Made by a program: the position numbers and the translations under genes
DNA from: Cupriavidus pampae
GTDB lineage: Bacteria > Pseudomonadota > Gammaproteobacteria > Burkholderiales > Burkholderiaceae
Length of the DNA: 64,000 nucleotides
Reading direction: 5' to 3'
NCBI RefSeq assembly: GCF_914271485.1
Contig: NZ_CAJZAG010000012.1
Coordinates: forward strand, 62,001 to 126,000
Notes under the pieces: model-generated
The model's input: only the letters and a program-made list of their open reading frames with translations
Databases searched by the model: none
Told to the model about the DNA's origin: nothing
In this document: piece by piece, positions 1 to 6,843 of the stretch
Layout: every line of letters begins with the position of its first letter
Numbering within the stretch: the first letter of the stretch is position 1

Positions 1-304
1 CCTGCTCGCACTGCGTAATCCACGCCCCCAGCTCGTCAAACATCACCTGCGCCTGTTGACCGTCGATTTCGTCCGCCTGCAGTTGCCGCCAGACAAAGTC
101 AACAAAGCCATCGAGCCCTTTGGGGTACTTGACGTTGTCCTGCTGAAGATTGGAGACCAGAAAGGGGCTGCCGTCCGGTTCGACGGCGCCATGGATGGCC
201 TTGGCGCGCAAATCCCAGCCAGACGCGGTGGGGGTGAAGCGCAGCGTGGTATGGGCGTTCCAGCGCCGGGTACGGTAGGTCAAACGCAGTTCGGATGTGG
301 CCAT
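1..304 (-). CDS. Conserved hypothetical protein, 5' part only
   Basis: An ATG at 302-304 on the minus strand opens a frame of 101 codons with no stop before the window edge, so the C-terminus is missing. The product begins MATSELRLTYRTRRW and is soluble, with no signal peptide or membrane segment. Codon use matches the neighbouring genes. No clear ribosome binding site precedes the ATG, but no other in-frame start lies close upstream. I do not recognise the family. Confidence 0.6.
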   Translation of the reverse strand, partial: MATSELRLTYRTRRWNAHTTLRFTPTASGWDLRAKAIHGAVEPDGSPFLVSNLQQDNVKYPKGLDGFVDFVWRQLQADEIDGQQAQVMFDELGAWITQCEQ

Positions 305-436
305 GAGGCTTTGCGTGGTGGGGAAATGCCGCCAGCGTAGAGACTCGACCCGCCCGGTCGTACCCCCAATTGGGAGGGGGCACCGCCCGGGCCAACCACA
401 ATGCCCGCGCCCGGGCGGCCGGCAAGTGGTGGGCGA

Positions 437-817
437 TCAGCAGCCGGCTTGCCCAGCCGCGCCCCGGCAGGCCCCGCGCAGTCGACGAACGGCAAGATTC
501 AGCGCCCCGCCCGTGAGCATCACGATCACGAAGAACACCGCCCAGCTGGCAAGCGTCAGCAGGCCGGCCGTCGCGATGTTGATGCCGGTACCGGGCTCCG
601 GCAGCATGTCGGCCCACCACTGGGCCAATTCGAGCCCCAGCAGATCATCACGCAGGGTCACCGCGAAGAGACAGGCAAAAAACGACACCCCCACGCTGGC
701 GATCCCGCGCTGTAGCGCATCATCTTGCGGATGATTGACGTCGTTGTACCACCAGAAGCGTGCTGCCGCGACGACCGCCACAACCAGCAATCCCATCACC
801 CAGATATTCGTCAGCAT
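437..817 (-). CDS. Small integral membrane protein, unknown
   Basis: 126 residues with three predicted membrane segments: near the N-terminus (after MLTNIWVMG), around residues 40-55, and a long hydrophobic stretch near 85-110. The start at 817 is preferred over the ATG at 832 because AAGGAG ends five bases before it. The C-terminus is basic. It is the first of several small membrane proteins in the left arm. Function unknown. Confidence 0.65.
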   Translation of the reverse strand: MLTNIWVMGLLVVAVVAAARFWWYNDVNHPQDDALQRGIASVGVSFFACLFAVTLRDDLLGLELAQWWADMLPEPGTGINIATAGLLTLASWAVFFVIVMLTGGALNLAVRRLRGACRGAAGQAGC

Positions 818-911
818 CAGAACTCCTTTCATTCTTCTTCATTGAACCCATTCGCGCGATATGCGGACAGCCGGCCATGATGCAGGCACCGCGACGCAAC
901 CGCGTGGTCTG

Positions 912-1520
912 CTAAAGCAACTCCTCGTAGCCCTTCGACTCCTCCACATCGAAAAGGAGGGCATCCGCGCGATCTTCCGTCACGTGCACGAAGCCCACGG
1001 GACGCTTATGGGCGTCTAGCACGAATGCGTCGCAGGAGGGCCGGCGCGCCTTACCACCACTGGATCGGACGTCCACTTTCACGCGCAGCGGGAGCAAGAA
1101 GCTCGCATCCAGTGGCCCCTCGCTGCGAATGGCCTTGAGGGCGACCGCCTCGATCGCATCCGGCTCGCAACGCGCAGCGGCAGCACGCTCGCTTTGGGCG
1201 GGTAGCTCCCAAAGGAAGTACCACGCCGCCGCCAGCCCAATGCTGCCGAACACGAGTAGGCACGCCACATCCTTGCGGGTCCACGGGCCGCGCAGGCCTT
1301 TGCGCGGCATCTCCATCGCCACAGGCGCCAGTGCGACGGCCGCGCAGAGCAGCAGGCATCCCGCCGCGACCTCTAGCAGGACACCCGCGACCCAATAGAT
1401 GGCAGGAAAGAAGTAGGACCACCCCACCATCGACGCCGAGAAGAAGAAGAAAACGGCGACAGGCCGAATCAGCTTTTCGGCACGATGAGCGAGTTGTAGA
1501 ATCATCGGATTCATATTCAT
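912..1520 (-). CDS. Membrane protein with cytosolic tail, unknown
   Basis: 202 residues. Three hydrophobic segments occupy roughly residues 20-40, 42-70 and 88-107, followed by a soluble C-terminal half of about 90 residues that probably forms one small domain. GAGGGAA lies eight bases upstream of the ATG. No family recognised. Confidence 0.65.
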   Translation of the reverse strand: MNMNPMILQLAHRAEKLIRPVAVFFFFSASMVGWSYFFPAIYWVAGVLLEVAAGCLLLCAAVALAPVAMEMPRKGLRGPWTRKDVACLLVFGSIGLAAAWYFLWELPAQSERAAAARCEPDAIEAVALKAIRSEGPLDASFLLPLRVKVDVRSSGGKARRPSCDAFVLDAHKRPVGFVHVTEDRADALLFDVEESKGYEELL

Positions 1521-1653
1521 TCGACTATTCCCTCAGCGCGAGCGCTGCGGTGCCGCCGATATATGGAAAGGGTTGTGCTCCGGCAGCCGACGACCATGAT
1601 GTCACAGGTGTCGCGCCCCGGCGCGGGATCATAGCAACTGATGTGCGTATGGG

Positions 1654-1965
1654 TCACCGTCCCGAAGGCCCGGTGGCCGAGACGCTCACCCACGTCGGAC
1701 GGCCGGCCACGGCGCGGCATTCGCGGCCGTGGGCTACCGCGCCCACCGAGAACGGCTTGCCATCCTCGAAGCAGAGCGAGGCGGCATCGAGCGTCGCGGG
1801 CTGACTTTTGGCTGCCGTGTTGGCCACTGCGGAGGGGGCCGCCTTGTGCGCCTCGCCGTCCTGCTGCAGGTGGTAAAAGTGGAAGCCCAGCGCGATGAAG
1901 AGGCCCACGATAACGAGGACGGCGAGGTAGAGGGCCGCAAGAACGAATCTATGCATGAACGACAT
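1654..1965 (-). CDS. Short membrane-anchored protein, DUF1496-like tail
   Basis: 103 residues: an N-terminal membrane anchor (residues about 6-30), a linker, then a Cys-containing segment CFEDGKPFSVGAV...GREC. This resembles from memory the small DUF1496 (YnjH-type) periplasmic domain, where a CY/F-E-x-x-x-Y/F-S motif is followed by a second Cys. GGAG lies six bases before the ATG. A CTCGGAA-N9-TTTCCGGG element lies 44 bp upstream. Confidence 0.55.
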   Translation of the reverse strand: MSFMHRFVLAALYLAVLVIVGLFIALGFHFYHLQQDGEAHKAAPSAVANTAAKSQPATLDAASLCFEDGKPFSVGAVAHGRECRAVAGRPTWVSVSATGPSGR

Positions 1966-2008
1966 GTGAAGCTCCGGTCAAGGATGGCATTGAATGGGGC
2001 GTGATTGT

Positions 2009-2034
2009 CTCGGAATGGCAGGATTTTCCGGGGG
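2009..2034. repeat. Intergenic dyad CTCGGAA-N9-TTTCCGGG (copy A)
   Basis: CTCGGAA, nine bases, then TTTCCGGG read on the plus strand; the ends are imperfect inverted halves (CYCGGAA against TTCCGRG). Located between the gene ending at 2052 and the start at 1965. One of six strong copies in the window. Confidence 0.7.
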
Positions 2035-2051
2035 CGGCGGCCATGTATTCC

Positions 2052-2336
2052 CTACGCAGGATGTGATGATGCGCGTGCCCGTCTATGCGCGGCCGGGACA
2101 CCCAGCGCCGCGCGCACCTTGGCGACTTCAGCCTGTTGATCTTCGGCCAGCAGCACACGCTGCACGAGCACATCCATGCCGCCGACCTCGGCGAGCTTGC
2201 CCGCGCGCTCGACGTCGTCGATGAGCGCGCCCAGTGGATAGCCTTCGCGAGCGATGCGCCCGCGCGTGGCACGGCGTCGCCTCAGCATGACCATGACGGC
2301 GACCAGCACGGCAGCGACGCCCATAATCTGCAGCAT
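2052..2336 (-). CDS. Small protein with N-terminal membrane segment
   Basis: 94 residues. Residues 1-18 form one membrane segment followed by a run of four arginines (inside-positive), then a helical cytosolic part. GGGGAG sits just before the ATG. The start is only 10 bases after the stop of the upstream zinc-ribbon gene, so the two are probably translationally coupled. No family recognised. Confidence 0.6.
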   Translation of the reverse strand: MLQIMGVAAVLVAVMVMLRRRRATRGRIAREGYPLGALIDDVERAGKLAEVGGMDVLVQRVLLAEDQQAEVAKVRAALGVPAAHRRARASSHPA

Positions 2337-2346
2337 GGTCGCTCCC

Positions 2347-2562
2347 CTAGTGCTGGAATTCGACGTGGCGGCCGCCATCGTCGTCGCGCACCATCGCGCG
2401 GATGTGTTCGCACACGCTGACCGCTTTGACATCGCTGGCGAAACTCTCGATATGCACCAGCACGTTTTCCTCTCCGCAGCCCGGACACACGGCCTTGGCC
2501 GTCAAATAGGGGCCGAGCATATCAAAAGCGGTATCGCTCACCGCTACCCGCGTGGTCGTCAT
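2347..2562 (-). CDS. 71-residue zinc-ribbon-like protein
   Basis: Contains CPGCGEEN around residues 26-33, half of a zinc ribbon; a later Cys-Glu-His may supply further ligands. GGAGGAG lies six bases before the ATG. It is the first gene of a pair with the downstream membrane protein, and its promoter region carries the ATACTC-N3-GAGTAT dyad 41 bp upstream of the start, so it should belong to the putative common regulon. Confidence 0.65.
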   Translation of the reverse strand: MTTTRVAVSDTAFDMLGPYLTAKAVCPGCGEENVLVHIESFASDVKAVSVCEHIRAMVRDDDGGRHVEFQH

Positions 2563-2602
2563 GATGACTCCTCCGTCGATTCAGTTCGAACGGAGTGTAT
2601 AT

Positions 2603-2617
2603 ATACTCCGGGAGTAT
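2603..2617. promoter_or_regulatory. Operator ATACTC-CGG-GAGTAT (site 1)
   Basis: Perfect 6+6 dyad around three bases, ending 41 bp upstream of the start at 2562. Read toward the gene it is followed by TATACA, a plausible -10; the -35 is weak. One of six such sites in the window. Confidence 0.75.
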
Positions 2618-2676
2618 GTCTAGCGCCAATTGCGACGATCCGTTCGCCGGCGGGGCGGCATGCCCGCGCCTGCAGG

Positions 2677-2730
2677 CGTATCGGCCGGGACGGGAAGATA
2701 TTGCCCCCCCTGAAGGGGGCAGGCGTCGGG
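2677..2730. repeat. GC-rich intergenic repeat, copy 1
   Basis: Shares TATCGGCCGGGACG, then TTG and CCCCCTNNAAGGGGGCAGGCGT with 5811-5863, with variable bases between. The C5/G5 part is a short hairpin. Intergenic, upstream of the gene starting at 2562. Confidence 0.55.
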
Positions 2731-2745
2731 ATCGATCCCGACGCC
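2722..2745. promoter_or_regulatory. 24-bp perfect palindrome
   Basis: GGCGTCGGGATC is directly followed by its exact reverse complement. It overlaps the end of the GC-rich repeat and lies 40 bp beyond the stop of the gene ending at 2786. It could be a terminator stem (no T-run on either side) or a protein-binding site. Confidence 0.5.
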
Positions 2746-2785
2746 TCTGACAGCCGCGCGCACGCGAGCAGGCGACCCCAATCGC

Positions 2786-3403
2786 CTACAGCAGGCCGCG
2801 AGCGCGCAGGATACCCAGATACGGCGCCCGAGCCGGCGGCACGATACGGATGGTCGGCGTCTCGGCGAGCCGGCGGGCCACCTCCTCGCCCACCATACGC
2901 GCTTGCCGGGTGCGCGCCTGCACCGGGAACAGCCAGTCGCGCCACGCGCGCGGGTTCAGCCATGCGACGCCATTGGGGCGTGCAGGCCCTGCCACGGCAT
3001 CCGCCCATGTGAGCCCGTCGGCAAGCGTCACGCCGCGCAGCTGCAGGTAGCGCTGCGTGCCCACGAAGACGAACAGGCGGTGCGGACGCTCGTCATACAG
3101 GAGATACGGCTCGTGCCGGCCGGATGACGCGGCGCTGACGGGGCCGGTCCATTCGAAGTGCAGGACGGCGCCCCTGAGGATGGCCTGCTCGCCGTAGGTC
3201 GAGCCGGGCAGCGCCCCACTCAGCCCCGCATCCCCGAGGATGGGGCCGGCCACGAATTGCAGGGTTCGCAGAATCCGCAGCGCCACGGCGGGCGAAGTCT
3301 CGTGACAGAACGAAACGGGGGCTGCGAGGCAGGCAGCGTGTCGCGCGGCGCCCGCCGGGGACGTCAACGCAGGGGAAGACAGGGAGTTTTCGAAATCCAT
3401 CAT
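2786..3403 (-). CDS. Hypothetical soluble protein, 205 residues
   Basis: Starts at tandem ATG codons (3403, 3400). The product begins MMDFENSLSS, has no signal peptide or membrane segment, and is rich in Arg and Ala. The central part (residues about 110-175) has alternating hydrophobic strands and conserved-looking Trp residues. A long inverted repeat lies immediately upstream of the start. No family recognised. Confidence 0.55.
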   Translation of the reverse strand: MMDFENSLSSPALTSPAGAARHAACLAAPVSFCHETSPAVALRILRTLQFVAGPILGDAGLSGALPGSTYGEQAILRGAVLHFEWTGPVSAASSGRHEPYLLYDERPHRLFVFVGTQRYLQLRGVTLADGLTWADAVAGPARPNGVAWLNPRAWRDWLFPVQARTRQARMVGEEVARRLAETPTIRIVPPARAPYLGILRARGLL

Positions 3404-3416
3404 GTCGGGGTACCTG

Positions 3417-3474
3417 TTAATCCGAAGCCGTGACGCTGCCTCCACCATGGAGGCAGCGATGCCTCGGATAATCC
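3417..3474. terminator. Long imperfect inverted repeat between genes
   Basis: The core arms GCTGCCTCCA and TGGAGGCAGC around CCA are perfect; outer bases extend the stem imperfectly to about 27 bp per arm. It lies between the stop of the caspase-like gene (3529) and the start at 3403, so it may end the protease transcript or structure the leader of the next gene. Confidence 0.45.
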
Positions 3475-3528
3475 GGTATAGCGCCGCGCAAACCATCGCT
3501 CCGGTGAACGGCCAGCGCGCGATGACCC

Positions 3529-4431
3529 CTAGTTCGGCTCGGGGGCCTCACCAGCCGTGGCGGGCACGCGAGGGGCAATTTGGGTCCGCAACCGCTCCAC
3601 GAGGTGCGTGTAGGAAAATGGCCGGCGCGTCGGCCCAAGGAACAGTTGGGCGATCTCCTCCAGACTGTCCGCGTCCACGGTGTTGCGCACCGCCGCCTTG
3701 ACGCGGCGACGCCGCTCCGACAGGTCTTCGGGCGACAGTTCGCCGAACTTTACGCTCAGGCGCAGCAAGAGCTGGTCGGTCAGCGCCGTGGCGCGCCGAT
3801 TGCTGCCGGTACTTTTGTGCAAGGCATCCAGCTCGTCGTGGAGAAAGCGCTCCGCGTTGTACCAGCGGAAATCCTCCAGTTCCGCTACCGCTGTGGTCAG
3901 CTCCCCGGTCCGCCAGAGGGTCTGATAAAAGCGTGGCAAGCCGATACGCAGATCGCCCTGCGCTACGATTTCATCATGCCCCACCAGCCACAGGAACGGC
4001 GTCGGCATGTCCAAGGTCACCGGTTCGATGGCCGCCATGCCATGACAACCGGCCATGACCACACCAAGGTTGCAATTGGCGCCCACATTGATGTGACGCA
4101 GCAGTGCAGTGAGCTCGTCCCAGCTCACCACTTCCTGCTCAGCACCCAGCGTGATGCCGACGTCGGCGCCGCCGTGGCATTCGAGATGCAGGATCGGCTG
4201 CAGCCCCGTCTGACGGCAGGCCTGCGCGATCGCACCCAACGCCTGCAGCAGCCTCGCTCGCGTACGCACCTCGATGCGTTGCGTACCGGGCTTGATGGGC
4301 TTGCCCTCGCGGTAGTGGTGAAGATGGATTAACTCGGACATCAGGTAATCAACCTGCATGTCGGTCGGCTTGAGGCCGTCCAGCACGATGATGGCGTTGT
4401 GGTGAATCGGCGTATCGATCGCTGAAAGCAT
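3529..4431 (-). CDS. Caspase-fold (CHAT/C14-like) cysteine protease
   Basis: 300 residues. A His-Cys dyad of the caspase clan is visible: strand LHLECHGG (His86) followed about 43 residues later by VVMAGCHG (Cys129), with a WDEL helix between, the order and spacing expected for CHAT/C14 peptidases. The last ~90 residues (after about 210) look all-helical and could be an adaptor or effector-associated domain. No signal peptide, so it should act in the cytoplasm. It lies third in a same-strand cluster with a trypsin-like protease and a 63-residue protein, suggesting a protease-cascade type defence or cell-death module. The family call is by motif; the partner and cleavage target are inference. 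Confidence 0.7.
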   Translation of the reverse strand: MLSAIDTPIHHNAIIVLDGLKPTDMQVDYLMSELIHLHHYREGKPIKPGTQRIEVRTRARLLQALGAIAQACRQTGLQPILHLECHGGADVGITLGAEQEVVSWDELTALLRHINVGANCNLGVVMAGCHGMAAIEPVTLDMPTPFLWLVGHDEIVAQGDLRIGLPRFYQTLWRTGELTTAVAELEDFRWYNAERFLHDELDALHKSTGSNRRATALTDQLLLRLSVKFGELSPEDLSERRRRVKAAVRNTVDADSLEEIAQLFLGPTRRPFSYTHLVERLRTQIAPRVPATAGEAPEPN

Positions 4432-4566
4432 GGCATCCCAAGTTGATAAACAATGAAAGGAAATGGGCGTTCACGCGCCCGGTTTGCCCGGCGGTGCGCC
4501 CGGGCAGAACGTCCGGGGCATAACCCCTTTACCGGTTTTCGGACGGAGGGTCAGCACGAGTTCTAG

Positions 4567-4758
4567 TCAGTCGTTGGTGAGGTAGTCCGCCATGCGCTTC
4601 CACCCGCTCAACGCGCCGGACTCTGTCCCGCCCGTCTCCTCAATCGACTTCCCCCGGAAAACCCCCCACGCCCGCCACGTCGTCTTGCCGGTCTTCGCCA
4701 CGTTGACGGTAGTCTCCTCGCCGTCGACCGTCACCGTATGCTGCCTTGTGCCACTCAT
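4567..4758 (-). CDS. 63-residue protein in the protease cluster
   Basis: Begins MSGTRQHTVTV. Thr/Gly-rich beta-type N-terminal half, then a Trp-x-Ala-Trp-Gly segment and a short helix ending YLTND. GAGG precedes the ATG by about eight bases. Lies 56 bp after the trypsin-like gene and about 135 bp before the caspase-like gene, same strand. It could be a substrate, inhibitor or adaptor of the proteases; it is far too short for a gasdermin. No family recognised. Confidence 0.65.
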   Translation of the reverse strand: MSGTRQHTVTVDGEETTVNVAKTGKTTWRAWGVFRGKSIEETGGTESGALSGWKRMADYLTND

Positions 4759-4814
4759 GCTTGCCGCCTCAAAAAAAATTAGTAAAGGAAATGCGTCAAC
4801 GCAGGGACGCGCGA

Positions 4815-5633
4815 TCAGAGATGCAGTTCCGCATCAACCGCTTGCGCAATCTCGGGCGAGATCGCGCGCAACACGTCCGCCACGACCGACCAGTGGGTGA
4901 CCCGGAAATGGTGACCCGCGATGAAGGAATTTTCGACGCCGATGACGCGCAGCGCCGCCTCCGCCGACCAGACGCCCTCGACCGCTGGCTGGCGCTCCCA
5001 AACGGAGGCGCCGCTCACGCCCGGGAGCGGCGGGCTTGGTACCACCGTGCCATCGCGCAACGTACCCGCCGCCTCATAGTCACAAAAGAAATGGCGACCG
5101 TCGACAATGGCGTCCGCATTGTTCGGTGTGGTCGGGATGCGTTGCGTGCGCGCAAACAGGAAGCGCCCTCGCACCTGCCCCTCTGGCGTCCAGCCGTTCT
5201 TGTTCGCACTCGGCGGCTTGGGGTAGCCCGCGAGCACGATGGACCCGTCCCTCGCCTCCTGTGCGGGGGCCGCGACGTGGGCGAGGGTCAGGAACCGCCA
5301 GTGGCGTTGCAACTGCTTCACCAAGCCGGCATCCCGTAGTTCGATGACCGCCACGTCCAGCCGGTCATCCACCGGCGCGTAGAACACGACCGGGCCCAGC
5401 GTGTGCAGCACCTCAGTGTTGTGGAATGCCGGTACCGCCAGCTGCTCTTTGTGGACCTCCATCAGGTCCTCAAAGTTATGGTTGGCGGTCACTAGAAAGT
5501 GCCGGTCCGCCACCGTGAAGAACGTGCCGGTGCCCAGCAATCCGGTACCCAGATTGTCGAGTTGCAGCAGGATCGGTACGGCGCACTGCACGGTGTAGTG
5601 CTCCAGCAGGTCCAGTTCGTTATCGTGGGCCAT
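4815..5633 (-). CDS. Trypsin-like serine protease
   Basis: 272 residues with a full chymotrypsin-fold triad: His52 in FLVTANHNF, Asp93 in RLDVAVIEL, and Ser207 in PGVSGAS (the GxSG position). The preceding GTGTFF strand is the usual start of the fold. No signal peptide or membrane anchor, which is unusual for this fold and points to cytosolic use, as in bacterial conflict systems. An in-frame ATG at 5654 is an alternative start; neither has a clear ribosome binding site. First gene of the protease cluster; a degenerate copy of the CTCGGAA-N9 element lies just upstream. Confidence 0.8.
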   Translation of the reverse strand: MAHDNELDLLEHYTVQCAVPILLQLDNLGTGLLGTGTFFTVADRHFLVTANHNFEDLMEVHKEQLAVPAFHNTEVLHTLGPVVFYAPVDDRLDVAVIELRDAGLVKQLQRHWRFLTLAHVAAPAQEARDGSIVLAGYPKPPSANKNGWTPEGQVRGRFLFARTQRIPTTPNNADAIVDGRHFFCDYEAAGTLRDGTVVPSPPLPGVSGASVWERQPAVEGVWSAEAALRVIGVENSFIAGHHFRVTHWSVVADVLRAISPEIAQAVDAELHL

Positions 5634-5689
5634 GTGGGGTTCGTTCGAAATCATGAGATGGGTGGAAGAGCTGTCGGATATAGAGTGTT

Positions 5690-5712
5690 CTCGGAATGGC
5701 CGGCTTGTCCTC
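5690..5712. repeat. Degenerate dyad CTCGGAA-N9-TGTCC (copy B)
   Basis: The left half matches exactly and the nine-base spacing is kept; the right half is degraded. Lies 36 to 57 bp before the two possible starts of the trypsin-like protease. Confidence 0.5.
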
Positions 5713-5797
5713 ACTCGAAATCGAAGGCGCCCAGCGTGATGCCGGCCGCCTCGGCCACGGCATCCGGAGACCGGCCATCGCAGACCGCCTTCACCAT
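5711..5797 (-). CDS. Possible 28-residue peptide or gene remnant
   Basis: Frame beginning MVKAVCDGRSPDAV and ending GAFDFE, with good codon use and an amphipathic helix followed by a hydrophobic tail. It may be a very small gene or the 3' end of a lost longer one; the GC-rich repeat lies directly upstream. Weak support. Confidence 0.25.
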   Translation of the reverse strand: MVKAVCDGRSPDAVAEAAGITLGAFDFE

Positions 5798-5810
5798 CGC
5801 GCTGAATGTC

Positions 5811-5863
5811 CTATCGGCCGGGACGCTGCAAAGTTGACCCCCTACAAGGGGGCAGGCGTAGGG
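5811..5863. repeat. GC-rich intergenic repeat, copy 2
   Basis: Second copy of the element at 2677-2730: TATCGGCCGGGACG, TTGA, CCCCCTNNAAGGGGGCAGGCGT in the same order and spacing. Contains a C5/G5 hairpin. Confidence 0.55.
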
Positions 5864-5888
5864 GCGAGGCGCCGGTCTGGCGCCCAAC

Positions 5889-6128
5889 CTACCGTTTGTG
5901 CCAGTCGCGAACCTGCGGCGTGACGCGCCAGAATTCGCCGTCCGGGCGGGCCACGGCGAGTTCCACACGGCGGGGCCCGCGCTTGACCATGCCGCTGCCG
6001 TCCCGCACGAAGCCCATGTGGCGCAGGGCCTCGGCGCAGAAGCGTTTGCGCAGCGTGGCGTAGATCGGCTGCGCCTTCGGGTGACGAGCCAACGAGAACG
6101 ACGGCAGCGACAGGCTTCGGTTGGACAT
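5889..6128 (-). CDS. 79-residue basic protein, unknown
   Basis: Begins MSNRSLSLPSFSLARH. Very basic, with a central segment RKRFCAEALRHMGF and a C-terminal Trp-Arg-Val strand, reminiscent of small HicA-like or nucleic-acid-binding folds but not assignable. Its start lies 41 bp downstream of the ATACTC-N3-GAGTA dyad, which sits between TTGCAA and TATTAT, so it looks to be expressed from its own regulated promoter. Confidence 0.5.
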   Translation of the reverse strand: MSNRSLSLPSFSLARHPKAQPIYATLRKRFCAEALRHMGFVRDGSGMVKRGPRRVELAVARPDGEFWRVTPQVRDWHKR

Positions 6129-6168
6129 GGGAAAGCGCTCAGGTCAGTGGAGATGACCTCATAATATC

Positions 6169-6181
6169 TACTCTGGGAGTA
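6169..6181. promoter_or_regulatory. Operator TACTC-TGG-GAGTA (site 2) in a promoter
   Basis: Read toward the gene at 6128: TTGCAA, a 17-bp spacer holding the dyad, then TATTAT. Classic repressor-over-promoter geometry; 41 bp from the start codon. Confidence 0.75.
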
Positions 6182-6222
6182 TATTGCAAACAGAAGCCGC
6201 CCGGCTCGGCCGACCCGCTGCG

Positions 6223-6738
6223 CTAAAAGTAGGGGTAGCCGCCCTGCTCGTCCATGGCTTCATCATAGTCGGGTGCATCTGAGCGGTCGCGGCGCCTTTC
6301 GCCCTTGAAGGGTGAACGCTCCCATTGCACGGGCCACCTCGTCCAATTGCGTTCCCGCAGTTCGTCAAAGAAAATGCCTTGGCTGACCGTGGCGGCGCGA
6401 TACGATTGCCCCGCTTCGAAATGGCCCGGGTGCTCCGCGATCCAGTCATAGGCGATCACGGCCTTGCGGCAGTGCTGCCAGCCGCCGAGGATCATGGCGA
6501 TCTGCCCCAACGAATCCGCCGTGCAGCGGCGCAACATCGCCGGGCGCCGGCTCGGCACCGTCTCGACCAACGCCATGACGACGCTCGCGTTGGCGCGGAG
6601 CCATTCCTGCACGCCATCGGGATCGCCCGCGATGGTCTCGCGCAGCGCGTCGACAGCTTCCCGCCGCTCCAGCCCGAGGCGGGTAAATTCCCAGAGATGC
6701 CCGACGGCGGCCCAACGATAGCGTGTGTCACTGTACAT
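6223..6738 (-). CDS. Hypothetical protein, 171 residues
   Basis: Start chosen at MYSDTRYRWA; the frame stays open to 6840 but that part has no coding character. Mostly helical and Trp/Arg-rich, with a charged C-terminal tail (many Arg, Asp, Glu). No signal or membrane segment. No ribosome binding site is evident. A degenerate dyad-like sequence (6798-6820) lies upstream. Family unknown. Confidence 0.55.
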   Translation of the reverse strand: MYSDTRYRWAAVGHLWEFTRLGLERREAVDALRETIAGDPDGVQEWLRANASVVMALVETVPSRRPAMLRRCTADSLGQIAMILGGWQHCRKAVIAYDWIAEHPGHFEAGQSYRAATVSQGIFFDELRERNWTRWPVQWERSPFKGERRRDRSDAPDYDEAMDEQGGYPYF

Positions 6739-6797
6739 GGCGGGAATTCGGACGCTTCTGTGGTCAGTCCATAGTAGTCGCGCGCCACAGGACGGCC

Positions 6798-6820
6798 AAT
6801 CCCGGAATGCGCGGTTTGTC
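6798..6820. repeat. Degenerate dyad CCCGGAA-N9-TGTCGAA (copy H)
   Basis: Keeps the CYCGGAA half and nine-base spacing; the right half resembles that of copy B. Between the GNAT gene (ending 6844) and the start at 6738. Confidence 0.35.
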
Positions 6821-6843
6821 GAACGCCGGAGGTAGTGCACGCC

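Noticed and set aside
3529..5633. A bacterial gasdermin in the protease cluster
   Set aside because: The only small protein is 63 residues; gasdermins are about 250 and have a pore-forming fold that is not visible here.
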